A DNA stretch of 64,000 nt from Scatophagus argus (lineage: Eukaryota > Chordata > Actinopteri > Scatophagidae). Position 1 is the stretch's first letter; each line of letters starts with the position of its first letter. The notes below the pieces were generated by a model. It saw only the letters and a program-made list of their open reading frames with translations. It was not told the origin of the DNA and searched no databases. Position numbers and translations under genes: made by a program. Location: NCBI RefSeq assembly GCF_020382885.2, contig NC_058516.1:10035902-10099901 (forward strand), given 5' to 3'. Below are positions 11,728 to 21,560 of the stretch, piece by piece.

Positions 11728-11835
11728 AAATTTAAGAGAGCACCAACTACGTCTCCGTAGCCGTGGCGTAACGGGTTAGAACGCGAGCGTAAGTTAGTGA
11801 TAGTCGATGAAGCAGCGCCTGGTTCGATTCCTTGT
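11728..11835 (+). repeat. tRNA-derived SINE-like fragment, copy 1
   Basis: It has an A-box-like TGGCGTAACGGGTTAGAACG (about 11764-11783) and a B-box GGTTCGATTCC (11820-11830) at tRNA-like spacing. The T-stem does not pair, so a working tRNA is unlikely. The leader sequence AGAGAGCACCAA is shared with copy 3. Confidence 0.5.
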
Positions 11836-11989
11836 TGTCGAAGTCTTATTTGTATTTTTATTAGTTCTACAAAGAAGAGGACACTCACTGATCGCACCAC
11901 CACCACCACCATCTGCACATGGAGAGTAAAAGAAGTTACTATCTAAAGTTAAGATGACAAAACGTTGTTGTTTCATAACACGCAGTAAA

Positions 11990-12085
11990 TGAACCAGCCG
12001 CAGGAGTCGAACCTTTGACCACTGCAGAGGACAGACAGCCTCATCACACGGAGCGAACGCCCTACCGACCGGGCTACAGGTGCAC
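11990..12085 (-). repeat. tRNA-like SINE fragment, minus strand
   Basis: On the minus strand an A-box-like TAGCCCGGTCGGTAGGGCG is followed by the B-box GGTTCGACTCC. The variable part between them is longer than in a tRNA. It is read as a SINE head or tRNA pseudogene. Confidence 0.45.
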
Positions 12086-12133
12086 TCACCTCGCGATGCG
12101 TTCGACGTGTCCAGCGGAGGTGAGGAAACCGTG

Positions 12134-12164
12134 ATAGATAGATAGATAGATGGATGGATGGATG

Positions 12165-12204
<40 letters not shown>

Positions 12205-12235
12205 CTTTATTGATCCCGAGGGAAATTCAAATTCA
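12134..12235. repeat. GATA/GATG microsatellite fused to a LINE-type 3' tail
   Basis: (GATA)n/(GATG)n runs from 12134 to about 12204. It is followed by ATACTTTATTGATCCCGAGG and a short ATTCAA repeat. The reverse complement (…GATCAATAAAGTATC then TATC repeats) is the typical 3' end of fish L2-clade LINEs, so a minus-strand LINE tail is likely. Confidence 0.55.
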
Positions 12236-12305
12236 AATTCGAGGTGGAAAAAGGGGAAAAATAAAATATTTAGGATTTATTGATTTGTGTTTCTGTAGAG
12301 ACACC

Positions 12306-12420
12306 AAATTTCAAGAAAGCACCAAACCCGCCTCCCGGCAACCTGGGCGTGGTGGCGTAGAGGGTTAAGAACGCGGCAACCATCGAATGAGTGTATGGGT
12401 GCCGGGTTCGAAACTCATTA
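12306..12420 (+). repeat. tRNA-derived SINE-like fragment, copy 3
   Basis: It has the A-box-like GGTGGCGTAGAGGGTTAAGA and the B-box GGGTTCGAAAC. It is preceded by AAGAAAGCACCAA, the same leader as the copy at 11728, so these two are copies of one family in direct orientation. Confidence 0.5.
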
Positions 12421-12809
12421 CGTTATCACGCCCGGGGATCCCTACACCCGGTTTGACGTGGTGTGGGGTCGTTTGGGGGGGCACCCCTCCCCCCTCTCGG
12501 CTTCCCTCTGCGCCTCCCCGACGTGTCTGCACGGGGATCATTTACTCCCCACTATTAACAGCTGGGGTCTCATGAATAGAACTGTAAACCGTTGGCCTTT
12601 TCAAAAAGTAGATACAGGATCAAACACGTCTTCTGCTCAAGGTATGCAACGAACTAGTTCTATCGCACCGATTCGTGTTTGTGGCAAGTTTAGTTTGATG
12701 CTAACAGGAAGATCGTCACGATGAGCCGCTCCTCCTTTATATGAGAAGGAAGGTCTCGCGCGAGTCGGCGGCAAGGTGTGCAGGTGCACACTCAATCAAG
12801 AAGCACCTG

Positions 12810-13160
12810 TGTCGGTGGAGCGTTGCGCTGTTTTGTGGGTGAAGTGTGTGGCGGAGCGTTGCGTTGTTTTGTGGGTGAAATGTGTGAGTATTAAATGTTC
12901 GACCGAAGTCAAGAAGCTGGAGTGTTTGTGTGTTACTTGAGTCGGCGACGCTAAGCGTCAAAAACAGGGGTCGGTCGGTCGGTGGAGTGCAAAGAAGTGA
13001 CCGAACGCCAAGGTGGTGGAGCGTTGCGTTGTTTTATCTGCCGTATGGAAGATTTTGGACGCCTGTAACACGACGAAGAGTATCAACGGTGAGTATTAAA
13101 TGTTCGACCGAAGTCAAGAAGCTGGAGTGTTTGTGTGTTACTTGAGTCGGCGATGCTAAG
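12810..13160 (+). repeat. LTR-like unit with internal direct repeats
   Basis: A ~70-base segment starting GAGTATTAAATGTTCGACCG is repeated almost exactly at 12886-12955 and 13091-13160. The motif GGAGCGTTGCG(C/T)TGTTTT occurs three times (about 12817, 12853 and 13018). A TTTATATGA box lies upstream near 12736. The pattern suggests a degraded LTR or a tandemly duplicated element end. No coding sequence is attached. Confidence 0.4.
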
Positions 13161-13350
13161 CTAAGCGTTGCTACGGCGAGCTTGGAGCACACGGTTAGCA
13201 TGTCCAGGTTTAGCTTGAGCTTTGAGCTTGAAATTGCATACTGATAAAAGTTGTACTGAAATATAATGTCTTCGTGAATCGTTGCTTTATAAGAGGCAAG
13301 CGCCCGTGAGTTGTGTTGTCAGTGCTAAACCTTAAGTGCAAACTGTTTCG

Positions 13351-13465
13351 GTAGGATGTAGCATCTTGGACAGCGTTAACCTTACAGGCGAAATTGTTGG
13401 GCGGGATGTAGCATTGTAGCATCTTGGACAGCCTTAACCTTACAGGTGAAATTGTTGGGCGTGCC
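13351..13465 (+). repeat. 58 bp tandem duplication
   Basis: Two near-identical units carry GTAGCATCTTGGACAG (13358 and 13416) and GAAATTGTTGGGCG, at a 58 bp period. Confidence 0.6.
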
Positions 13466-13564
13466 AAATTACTGTTTTGTTTTTTGGTGATAGTGAGTTG
13501 TTGTATGTATGATCTTAGACAACGTGGGTACACGGACATTGAGATGGTAGTAGAAGTGGAAGTA

Positions 13565-14160
13565 TGTGGGTCAACCATAAACTGGACAGGTCACATAGCA
13601 CCGATAGCTTGTACATGATGGGCCAAAGTCACCTCCTCTTTCTGAGGAGAATGAGGGCCTTTGGAGTGTGCAGGCCCCTCCTTAGGAGTTTTTATGACTC
13701 TGTGGTAGCCTCTGCTACTCACTACGCTGTGGTCTGTTGGGGACCGGGACAGGAAGAGACTCAATAAACTGTTCAGGAGTGTCAGCTCTGTCCTGGGCTG
13801 CCCATTGGACTGTGTGGAGGAGGTGGGTGAGAGCAGGATGTTAGCCAAGCTGACATCCATCATGGACAACACCTCTGACCCTCTTCATCGGACAGTGGAG
13901 GCTCTGAGCAGCTCCTTCAGCGGCAAACTGCTACACCCTCAGTGTAGGAAGGAGCTACCGCAGGTCCTTCATTCCCACTGCTGTTAGACTATATAATTCA
14001 GTGGTCTGGTCCTCTTTTCCTCCCTTATGTGGACTTGTATATAGCTGTATGTTGTCCTGTGTTTACTGTACTTTGTAAATTGTTAATTTATTTTACCTGT
14101 ATATTTTTGTAACTGTTTTTGCACACTTTTTGCACTCTTTTTCTGTTCTTGTGAGCTGAC
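13565..14160 (+). mobile_element. L2/Maui-type LINE, truncated 3' end of ORF2 plus 3'UTR
   Basis: Translated pieces read HKLDRS, then LLFLRRMRAFGVCRPLLRSF, then YDSVVASATHYAVVCWGPG. After a frameshift they read NKLFRSVSSVLGCPLD and MLAKLTSIMDNT, with a LLHPQCRKE block near the end. This is the typical C-terminal region of fish L2-clade LINE ORF2 proteins. A T-rich 3'UTR follows. It is 5'-truncated and frameshifted, so inactive. Confidence 0.75.
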
Positions 14161-14244
14161 TTCAACTGAAAACTTTGAACAATGCCAGGTTTTGGAGAGT
14201 TTAATTGTTCATTTCTAAGAAATGTTTTCTACTGCATTTGTCAG

Positions 14245-15469
14245 GATGTGGTGACCCAGCTGAGCGAGCTGCTGAACGTCACACAGGCGTCGCTGTCCGA
14301 ACTGATGTCCGAGGAGCCTCCCGAGCGGAAACAGCGGCACCAGATCGCCTGCATCGGCAGTCCGCCCAACGCCTGCCAACTGCAGACTGGTGAGGCTTTG
14401 TCGGTCCACAATGACCTCAAGCTGTCCTTCCTCATGTCATTTGATGGCACTGCGCCCCAGCTCAAAAGTAACTGTTACCGAGATTAGAAACGTGAAGTCC
14501 TGGAAATAAAGTGTGTGTGTGTATATAGTAACATGAAATGAACGAGGCAGTAAATGTTGAGGCTCTGTAGATGTGTATGTTTGAGTTAATTAGTTTGTTT
14601 ACCCCATCCCCACTCCCCCGCGCACACACATCACCCTCCCTCTCGCTTCCCTGAGAAGCACTCACAGAACATTGCACAATGCAGCCATCTTGCACAGAAA
14701 CTTTGCACGACTCTTTCTACTGTTTCTCATTTGCACCTTGTTCCACTTCATGTTTTTTTACATGTGTGAAATGACAATAAAGCCCCTTGAATCCTTGAAT
14801 GTTAATGTTGTTGTTTCCACTCAGGTTCCTGCTGCAGAAGTTCAACTACCAGCTCATGGGATGTCACAGAGAAGAAAGGGTATGTCATGTGTCCAAACCA
14901 TTTGAATATATGTGTTGAAGTAAGTTTCTTTAGATGGCCCTTGTGTGTGGTGGTGTTTTTTTTAAAAAAAAATCTTTTTTCTTTTCTCTTTTCATCAGTG
15001 AGTCAAGTGTCCCGGTTCAGCGGGCGTGGCAGAGAGGGTGCCAAGAACATCCCCGCGAACCTGTTTCCTCCACCCCGACATTCGAAAAGACAAGGCCTTT
15101 GGGAAGTACGAGCCCAAACCCTCTGAGAGTAAGTTGCTAAAGAAAGCAGTACTTTGTCCTTAAAATGTGTTGTTTATGAAGAGCACTGTTAGCTCTTTGG
15201 GAATGTTTTGTTTCTGATTTTTGACACAACAGTGTAATTGACTTCCAGCTCCAGAGTCAATGGGGGAATGCCGAGGGGACGGGCTACATGAAGAAGGAGC
15301 TGATTTCTGTCTCCGAAGGGTAGGTATCATTCACAGCCAACATACTTGCGATTGTTAGTGTTTTAGATGAAATGGAGTTAATGTGGATGTTCTCAGAAGT
15401 GTCACAACAATGATGAAATGATTTATTTCTTTCTTTCAGGTGAGTGCAGAATTTAAGGAGCAAAAGTGA
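14245..15469 (+). pseudogene. Intron-containing relic of STAT1 (partial, frameshifted)
   Basis: Separate pieces match different parts of the transcription factor STAT1 in the correct order. Piece A (14245-14389, flanked by CAG and GTGAG) reads DVVTQLSELLNVTQ and then RKQRHQIACIGSPPNAC, the STAT1 coiled-coil segment (…ACIGGPPNACLDQLQ…). Two codons are deleted and the exon end has lost a base. Piece B (14825-14879) reads RFLLQKFNYQLM, as in the start of the DNA-binding region. Piece C (about 15021-15128) reads AKNIPANL and, after a frameshift, DIRKDKAFGKYEPKPSE, as in the SH2-to-tail linker. Piece D (15249-15319) ends GTGYMKKELISVSEG, the region around the activating tyrosine. Piece E (15440-15469) adds a few codons and a stop. 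Most DNA-binding and SH2 exons are missing. Splice sites are kept, so it came from genomic duplication rather than a retrocopy. Confidence 0.75.
14670..14808 (+). mobile_element. LINE 3' tail inside the STAT1 relic
   Basis: The sequence has repeated TTGCAC motifs and GAAATGACAATAAAG followed by CCTTGAATCCTTGAAT. This is the usual 3' end of fish L2-type LINEs, with a short terminal repeat. It lies between relic pieces A and B. Confidence 0.6.
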
Positions 15470-15624
15470 GGACAGCAGAACTTCATCCATGTCTTGAGAT
15501 TGTACTTTGTGTTGGACCCATTGTTCATTTGAAATAATATGCTGCCTTGAAACTGTGAGGTTGGACAGTTGCAGTCGGAGGAACCTCGGACACATCCACT
15601 GTACATATGTCTGTCTGGAATGTG
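15470..15624 (+). other. 3'UTR-like sequence after the STAT1 relic
   Basis: This is non-coding sequence between the last relic piece and the minisatellite. It looks like the start of an ancestral 3'UTR, which the array then expands. Confidence 0.35.
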
Positions 15625-18600
15625 TATTTAAAGTAAGTACTTAGCAATTATTTTTTTTTTCCCCAAAGTAAAGTAAGGACTTAGTGAAATATTTTTAGAA
15701 TTTAAAGTAAGTACTTAGCGAAAAATTTAGGGTAAGTACTTAGTGAAAAAATTAGTAAGTACTTGGTGAAAAAATTTTAAAATTTAGAGTAAGTACTTAG
15801 TGAAAAATTTAGAGTAAATACTTAGTGAAAAATTTAGAGTAAATACTTAGTGAAAAATTTAGAGTAAATACTTGGTGAAATATTTAAAGTACTTGTTGAA
15901 AAATTTAGAGTAAATACTTGGTGAAATATTTAAAGTACTTGTTGAAAAATTTAGAGTAAATACTTGGTGAAATATTTAAAGTACTTGTTGAAAAATTTAG
16001 AGTAAGTACTTGTTGAAAAATTTAGAGTAAATACTTGGTGAAATATTTAAAGTACTTGTTGAAAAATTTAGAGTAAATACTTGGTGAAATATTTAAAGTA
16101 CTTGTTGAAAAATTTAGAGTAAATACTTGGTGAAATATTTAAAGTACTTGTTGAAAAATTTAGAGTAAGTACTTGTTGAAAAATTTAGAGTAAATACTTG
16201 GTGAAATATTTAAAGTACTTGTTGAAAAATTTAGAGTAAATACTTGGTGAAATATTTAAAGTACTTGTTGAAAAATTTAGAGTAAATACTTGGTGAAATA
16301 TTTAAAGTACTTGTTGAAAAATTTAGAGTAAATACTTGGTGAAATATTTAAAGTACTTGGTGAAAAATTTAGAGTAAGTACTTGTTGAAAAATTTAGAGT
16401 AAATACTTGGTGAAATATTTAAAGTACTTGTTGAAAAATTTAGAGTAAGTACTTGTTGAAAAATTTAGAGTAAATACTTGGTGAAATATTTAAAGTACTT
16501 GTTGAAAAATTTAGAGTAAATACTTGGTGAAATATTTAAAGTACTTGTTGAAAAATTTAGAGTAAATACTTGGTGAAATATTTAAAGTACTTGGTGAAAA
16601 ATTTAGAGTAAGTACTTGTTGAAAAATTTAGAGTAAATACTTGGTGAAATATTTAAAGTACTTGTTGAAAAATTTAGAGTAAATACTTGGTGAAATATTT
16701 AAAGTACTTGTTGAAAAATTTAGAGTAAATACTTGGTGAAATATTTAAAGTACTTGTTGAAAAATTTAGAGTAAGTACTTGTTGAAAAATTTAGAGTAAA
16801 TACTTGGTGAAATATTTAAAGTACTTGGTGAAAAATTTAGAGTAAGTACTTGTTGAAAAATTTAGAGTAAATACTTGGTGAAATATTTAGAGTAAATATT
16901 TAAAGTACTTGTTGAAAAATTTAGAGGAAATATTTAAAGTACTTGTTGAAAAATTTAGAGTAAATACTTGTTGAAATATTTAAAGTACTTGGTGAAAAAT
17001 TTAGAGTAAGTGGTTGTTGAAAAATTTAGAGTAAATACTTGGTGAAATATTTAGAGTACTTGTTGAAAAATTTAGAGTAAATACTTGGTGAAATATTTAA
17101 AGTACTTGTTGAAAAATTTAGAGTAAGTACTTGTTGAAAAATTTAGAGTAAATACTTGGTGAAATATTTAAAGTACTTGTTGAAAAATTTAGAGTAAATA
17201 CTTGGTGAAATATTTAAAGTACTTGGTGAAAAATTTAGAGTAAGTACTTGTTGAAAAATTTAGAGTAAATACTTGGTGAAATATTTAAAGTACTTGTTGA
17301 AAAATTTAGAGTAAGTACTTGTTGAAAAATTTAGAGTAAATACTTGGTGAAATATTTAAAGTACTTGTTGAAAAATTTAGAGTAAATACTTGGTGAAATA
17401 TTTAAAGTACTTGTTGAAAAATTTAGAGTAAGTACTTGTTGAAAAATTTAGAGTAAATACTTGGTGAAATATTTAAAGTACTTGTTGAAAAATTTAGAGT
17501 AAATACTTGGTGAAATATTTAAAGTACTTGTTGAAAAATTTAGAGTAAGTACTTGTTGAAAAATTTAGAGTAAATACTTGGTGAAATATTTAAAGTACTT
17601 GTTGAAAAATTTAGAGTAAATACTTGGTGAAATATTTAAAGTACTTGTTGAAAAATTTAGAGTAAGTACTTGTTGAAAAATTTAGAGTAAATACTTGGTG
17701 AAATATTTAAAGTACTTGTTGAAAAATTTAGAGTAAATACTTGGTGAAATATTTAAAGTACTTGTTGAAAAATTTAGAGGAAATATTTAAAGTACTTGTT
17801 GAAAAATTTAGAGTAAATACTTGGTGAAATATTTAAAGTACTTGTTGAAAAATTTAGAGTAAATACTTGGTGAAATATTTAAAGTACTTGTTGAAAAATT
17901 TAGAGGAAATATTTAAAGTACTTGTTGAAAAATTTAGAGTAAATACTTGGTGAAATATTTAAAGTACTTGTTGAAAAATTTAGAGTAAGTACTTGTTGAA
18001 AAATTTAGAGTAAATACTTGGTGAAATATTTAAAGTACTTGTTGAAAAATTTAGAGGAAATATTTAAAGTACTTGTTGAAAAATTTAGAGTAAATACTTG
18101 GTGAAATATTTAAAGTACTTGTTGAAAAATTTAGAGTAAGTACTTGTTGAAAAATTTAGAGTAAATACTTGGTGAAATATTTAAAGTACTTGTTGAAAAA
18201 TTTAGAGTAAATACTTGGTGAAATATTTAAAGTACTTGTTGAAAAATTTAGAGTAAGTACTTGTTGAAAAATTTAGAGTAAATACTTGGTGAAATATTTA
18301 AAGTACTTGTTGAAAAATTTAGAGTAAGTACTTGTTGAAAAATTTAGAGTAAATACTTGGTGAAATATTTAAAGTACTTGTTGAAAAATTTAGAGTAAGT
18401 ACTTGTTGAAAAATTTAGAGTAAATACTTGGTGAAATATTTAAAGTACTTGTTGAAAAATTTAGAGTAAATACTTGGTGAAATATTTAAAGTACTTGTTG
18501 AAAAATTTAGAGTAAATACTTGGTGAAATATTTAAAGTACTTGGTGAAAAATTTAGAGTAAATACTTGGTGAAATATTTAAAGTACTTGTTGAAAAATTT

Positions 18601-18767
18601 AGAGTAAATACTTGGTGAAATATTTAAAGTACTTGTTGAAAAATTTAGAGTAAGTACTTGTTGAAAAATTTAGAGTAAATACTTGGTGAAATATTTAAAG
18701 TACTTGTTGAAAAATTTAGAGTAAATACTTGGTGAAATATTTAAAGTACTTGGTGAAAATATTTAGT
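15625..18767 (+). repeat. AT-rich minisatellite, ~3.1 kb, with higher-order structure
   Basis: This is a head-to-tail array of 22-25 bp monomers. Three types recur: A (AGTAAATACTTGGTGAAATA then TTTA), B (AAGTACTTGTTGAAAAATTT then AG) and C (AGTAAGTACTTGTTGAAAAA then TTTAG). They combine as AB dimers of about 46 bp and ABC trimers of about 71 bp. A few variant units carry GAGGAAATATTT. The left edge (15625-15900) is made of diverged monomers with CTTAGTGAAA, and the middle is very homogeneous, as expected for expansion by unequal exchange. The array has no coding capacity. I estimate roughly 130 monomers. Confidence 0.95.
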
Positions 18768-18816
18768 TTTTTTACAGATTATTGTACTTCAACCAGTTTT
18801 GGAAGACTGACCTTTC

Positions 18817-18822
18817 AATAAA
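18817..18822 (+). terminator. AATAAA poly(A) signal downstream of the minisatellite
   Basis: AATAAA lies about 50 bases past the end of the array, followed by GCACTGTTG and a GT-rich stretch. It could be the original 3' end of the STAT1 relic's transcript, now separated from it by the array. Confidence 0.45.
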
Positions 18823-18840
18823 GCACTGTTGAAACAATGT

Positions 18841-19274
18841 TGTCAGTCTTTGTGTCTCAGCTCTTGCTTAAGGACTAACAGGAGCATACAGCAATGCATT
18901 TGTGGCCAAGGAGGGAAAGCTGTAGTTAGTTAACTTTGAGCTGTACCTTTGTTACAATGAGGTCACACACATTTAGCTTATATTCATTTATTACAAATGT
19001 CTTACAATACAGAGGGACAAAATAAACTGAGACTGGAAACAGACAAAGGCAGGGCAAGGACACAACTCTGGGCAAAAAAAAAAACAAAACACTACAAACC
19101 AAAGCACCACATGCCACACCAAGTTATGGCGAGTGAGACGGGAAACACCACCAGGAGCAACTGCCTCTCAGCTCCTGCCCTGGAAAAGGAATAAACCACA
19201 TTAGTATACCACAACACTCAGGCTGATGAAACAGAAAACCTATTCTAAAACCAAAAACATACAGAAACAGCTAA
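18841..19274. other. Unassigned spacer
   Basis: I see no gene or recognisable repeat here apart from an A-rich run near 19074-19090. Confidence 0.3.
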
Positions 19275-19885
19275 GCTAAGCAGCCATAAACAGGTAGCAC
19301 TCTGCCTGCCACATTCATACATAAATACTTTGCAAATACTACACCAACATACTCACTCTGCCATAGCAGCACCTTCACTTACCACACCGCTGCAGAGGTG
19401 GAACAGCACTCTACCTGCTACACATTCACATGCTGACATACAAAAACACATCAATATAAATACATGCACTCATACACTGCTGATACTTGCACACCAATAT
19501 ACTTACTCCGCCATAGCGGAACCAGACCAAGACGCCGCCGACGAGAGCCCGGCCCTATAAACAGGTGGCACCGCTGCACAGGTGGAACCAGCGACAGTGG
19601 AGGTGGAGCAGCAGTCTACCTGCTACACATTCACATGATGACATACAAAAACACAAACATACATAAATAAATAAATGCATGAACTAATATACTGCCGATA
19701 CTTGTACACTAATACTTACTCCGCCATAGCGGCACCTCGACTTACCGCGCAGACAAACAGGTGACACCGCTGCACAACCAGGCTCAGCTGGGACCAATGA
19801 CAGTGGAGGTGGAGCAGCAGTCTACCTGCGACACATTCACATGATGACGTACGAAAATAAATAACACTTACATAGACTACTATAT
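19275..19885. repeat. Degenerate tandem repeat, ~150-210 bp unit, about 3.5 copies
   Basis: Units begin near 19347, 19500 and 19712, with a truncated unit from 19275. Shared landmarks are ACTC(T/C)GCCATAGC(A/G)G, CACCGCTGCA(C/G)A, CAGTCTACCTGC(T/G)ACACATT and CACATGATGACAT. Copies differ by internal insertions. On the minus strand each unit carries TATGGCGGAGTAAG. Confidence 0.7.
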
Positions 19886-20309
19886 ATGTTTTTTTGGTTT
19901 TTTTTTTTTTAGGAACAGGTAACATACATGACAGCTGTGGTAAGTAAAAATGTGTCAGAAATTAAACATCAGACATTTAAAAAAGAAAAAAAAAAGATAA
20001 AATAAAACAAAAGGGGAAGACAAGATAAAAACAAAACGAGCAGATGAAAAACACTATAGGGGCGCCGGTCCATACTGCAGCCACCTGTGCGTACTGGAGT
20101 CGCTATGTCACCTGGTAGGCGAATCAAAAAGGGAGCCCAGTTTGTCAAAGTAGCCCTCGTTCCTCTTTAACACTGAACTCACACGCTCCATTAGATCATT
20201 ACATTTATATTACTGATACTTAGACTAATATACTTATATGTACTTACATAGATAAAGACACTTAAATTTACAGATACCAGTATACTTCTACTACTGATAC
20301 TGATTTAGG

Positions 20310-20545
20310 CTCCATGTCCCAACATGTGATGTTTGGCCAATTTCTACATCGCTTTCATCACACCCCGGTGTGGGCCTTCTGTGTGGACTCTGCATGTTCA
20401 CCCTGTGCCTGCGTGGGTTTCCTCCTCGAAACATGCACGCTACTCTGCATGGCCCCTTCGTGTGAGTGAGCGTGTGCGTTTTCGTGTGTCGGCACTGCGA
20501 CTGACCGGCAACCGGTTCACGGTGCACCCGCCTCTCGCCGTAACG
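20310..20545 (+). repeat. Interspersed repeat fragment (common vertebrate GTGGGTTTCCTCC type)
   Basis: CTGTGTGGACTCTGCATGTT, CCCTGTGCCTGCGTGGGTTT and CGGTGCACCCGCCTCTCGCC are phrases of a repeat found widely in fish and other vertebrates. I recognise the family but cannot name it with confidence. Confidence 0.5.
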
Positions 20546-20599
20546 CTTTTACTATTGTTAACTACGCTGAAAACAATAATGAGGCGCACGCTACAGCAC

Positions 20600-21119
20600 A
20601 CATACAAACCTTGTTAGCGGACACACACCCTCACACAACAGGAGGCAGGAGCGGACAAAGGGACAGGACTCCTGGCAGCCACCGGCGTTTACCTGCAGGA
20701 ACAATAGCGTCAGACACCTGAGAGCATCGACCGTAGCGTAAAGAAAGAAGACACTTACCTCAGCCAACAAACGGAGCCGCACACGAGCAGTCGCCCTGCA
20801 ACACAAGAACAACAACGACGCCTTAAGAGCAGTAACAAAACACAAAGCAGCACGCGGACATACCTGACGGGCCAAACGACCTCCGACCCGGAAGAGATGA
20901 CAGGGCGCAAAGAAAGAAGCAGGGGAAGGACTGTCGCTTTTATACTGGCCCGCCTCATTAACACACACCTGTGACTCGTTACAAGCAGCCAATCACATGG
21001 AGGATACGCACCTGTGCAGCGACAATACGTAATTGTACAATACGTAGTTTGATTCCGCCCCCTCATAACGTCACCGGGCAGGAGCTTATCGTGTTGAGGT
21101 ATGCAGCGATACCTCAACA
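20600..21119 (-). mobile_element. LTR-like unit with TATA box and hairpin terminus
   Basis: Read on the minus strand from 21119, the unit starts TGTTGAGGTAT, forming an 11 bp perfect hairpin with ATACCTCAACA (21092-21102 paired with 21109-21119). A TATA box, CAGTATAAAAGCGAC, follows near 20934-20948. After that come GC-rich sequence and several splice-like sites (CCCGTCAG/GTATG, TTGCAG/GG, GCTGAG/GTAAG). This is the layout of an LTR promoter or another Pol II promoter unit. No gag or pol reading frame is visible. The call is an inference from structure. Confidence 0.35.
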
Positions 21120-21460
21120 TGGACCGCCGAATCTCCTGCTTATATTTATTGTTTACGTTAGTGAAAAGAAAACTTTGAAGGGAACAGCAGCTCCATCAGC
21201 TGCTCGTCTCGCTGAGCTGCTGCTGTGCGTGCGACACACTGGAATCCTTTTAATGCTTTGTCACCTTTAGTTCATGTCAACATTTGGACCTTCGCTTGGT
21301 TCCTCACAGCTCCAATTAAAAGTCATCAAAAAACAAAAACATGATTATTTTTGCAACAAAGAGCAACCTTATCTTTAATTAAATAATTGCTTTGTGTTTC
21401 TTTATGCTTTTTTTAAACCTGAACACTCGCAGTATTCTTACAGGGTCTGTCCTCTGTCAG

Positions 21461-21560
21461 CCAGTATGATTTGACATCAGTACAATCAAGTGTATTCATA
21501 CTGCTGTTACACCTTTTATGCTATTCCAGAAGTCGACCGCTAGAGGGAGTGCCGGCATCT
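21461..21560 (+). repeat. Dispersed ~100 bp repeat, copy 1
   Basis: It shares CAGTACAATCAAGTG, CATTCATACTG-like phrases and CCGCTAGAGGGAGTGCCGGC with the copy at 23403-23511, in the same orientation. Confidence 0.65.

Noticed and set aside
11752-11835. A working tRNA gene.
   Set aside because: A- and B-boxes are present, but the T-stem does not pair and the same sequence recurs as a repeat.
15625-18767. A CRISPR-like array of regular repeats.
   Set aside because: There are no unique spacers; the units are contiguous minisatellite monomers in a vertebrate genome.
20591-21120. Two overlapping minus-strand frames of 121-133 codons rich in Leu, Cys and Arg.
   Set aside because: Composition is that of a translated GC-rich promoter-like region, with no domain resemblance.
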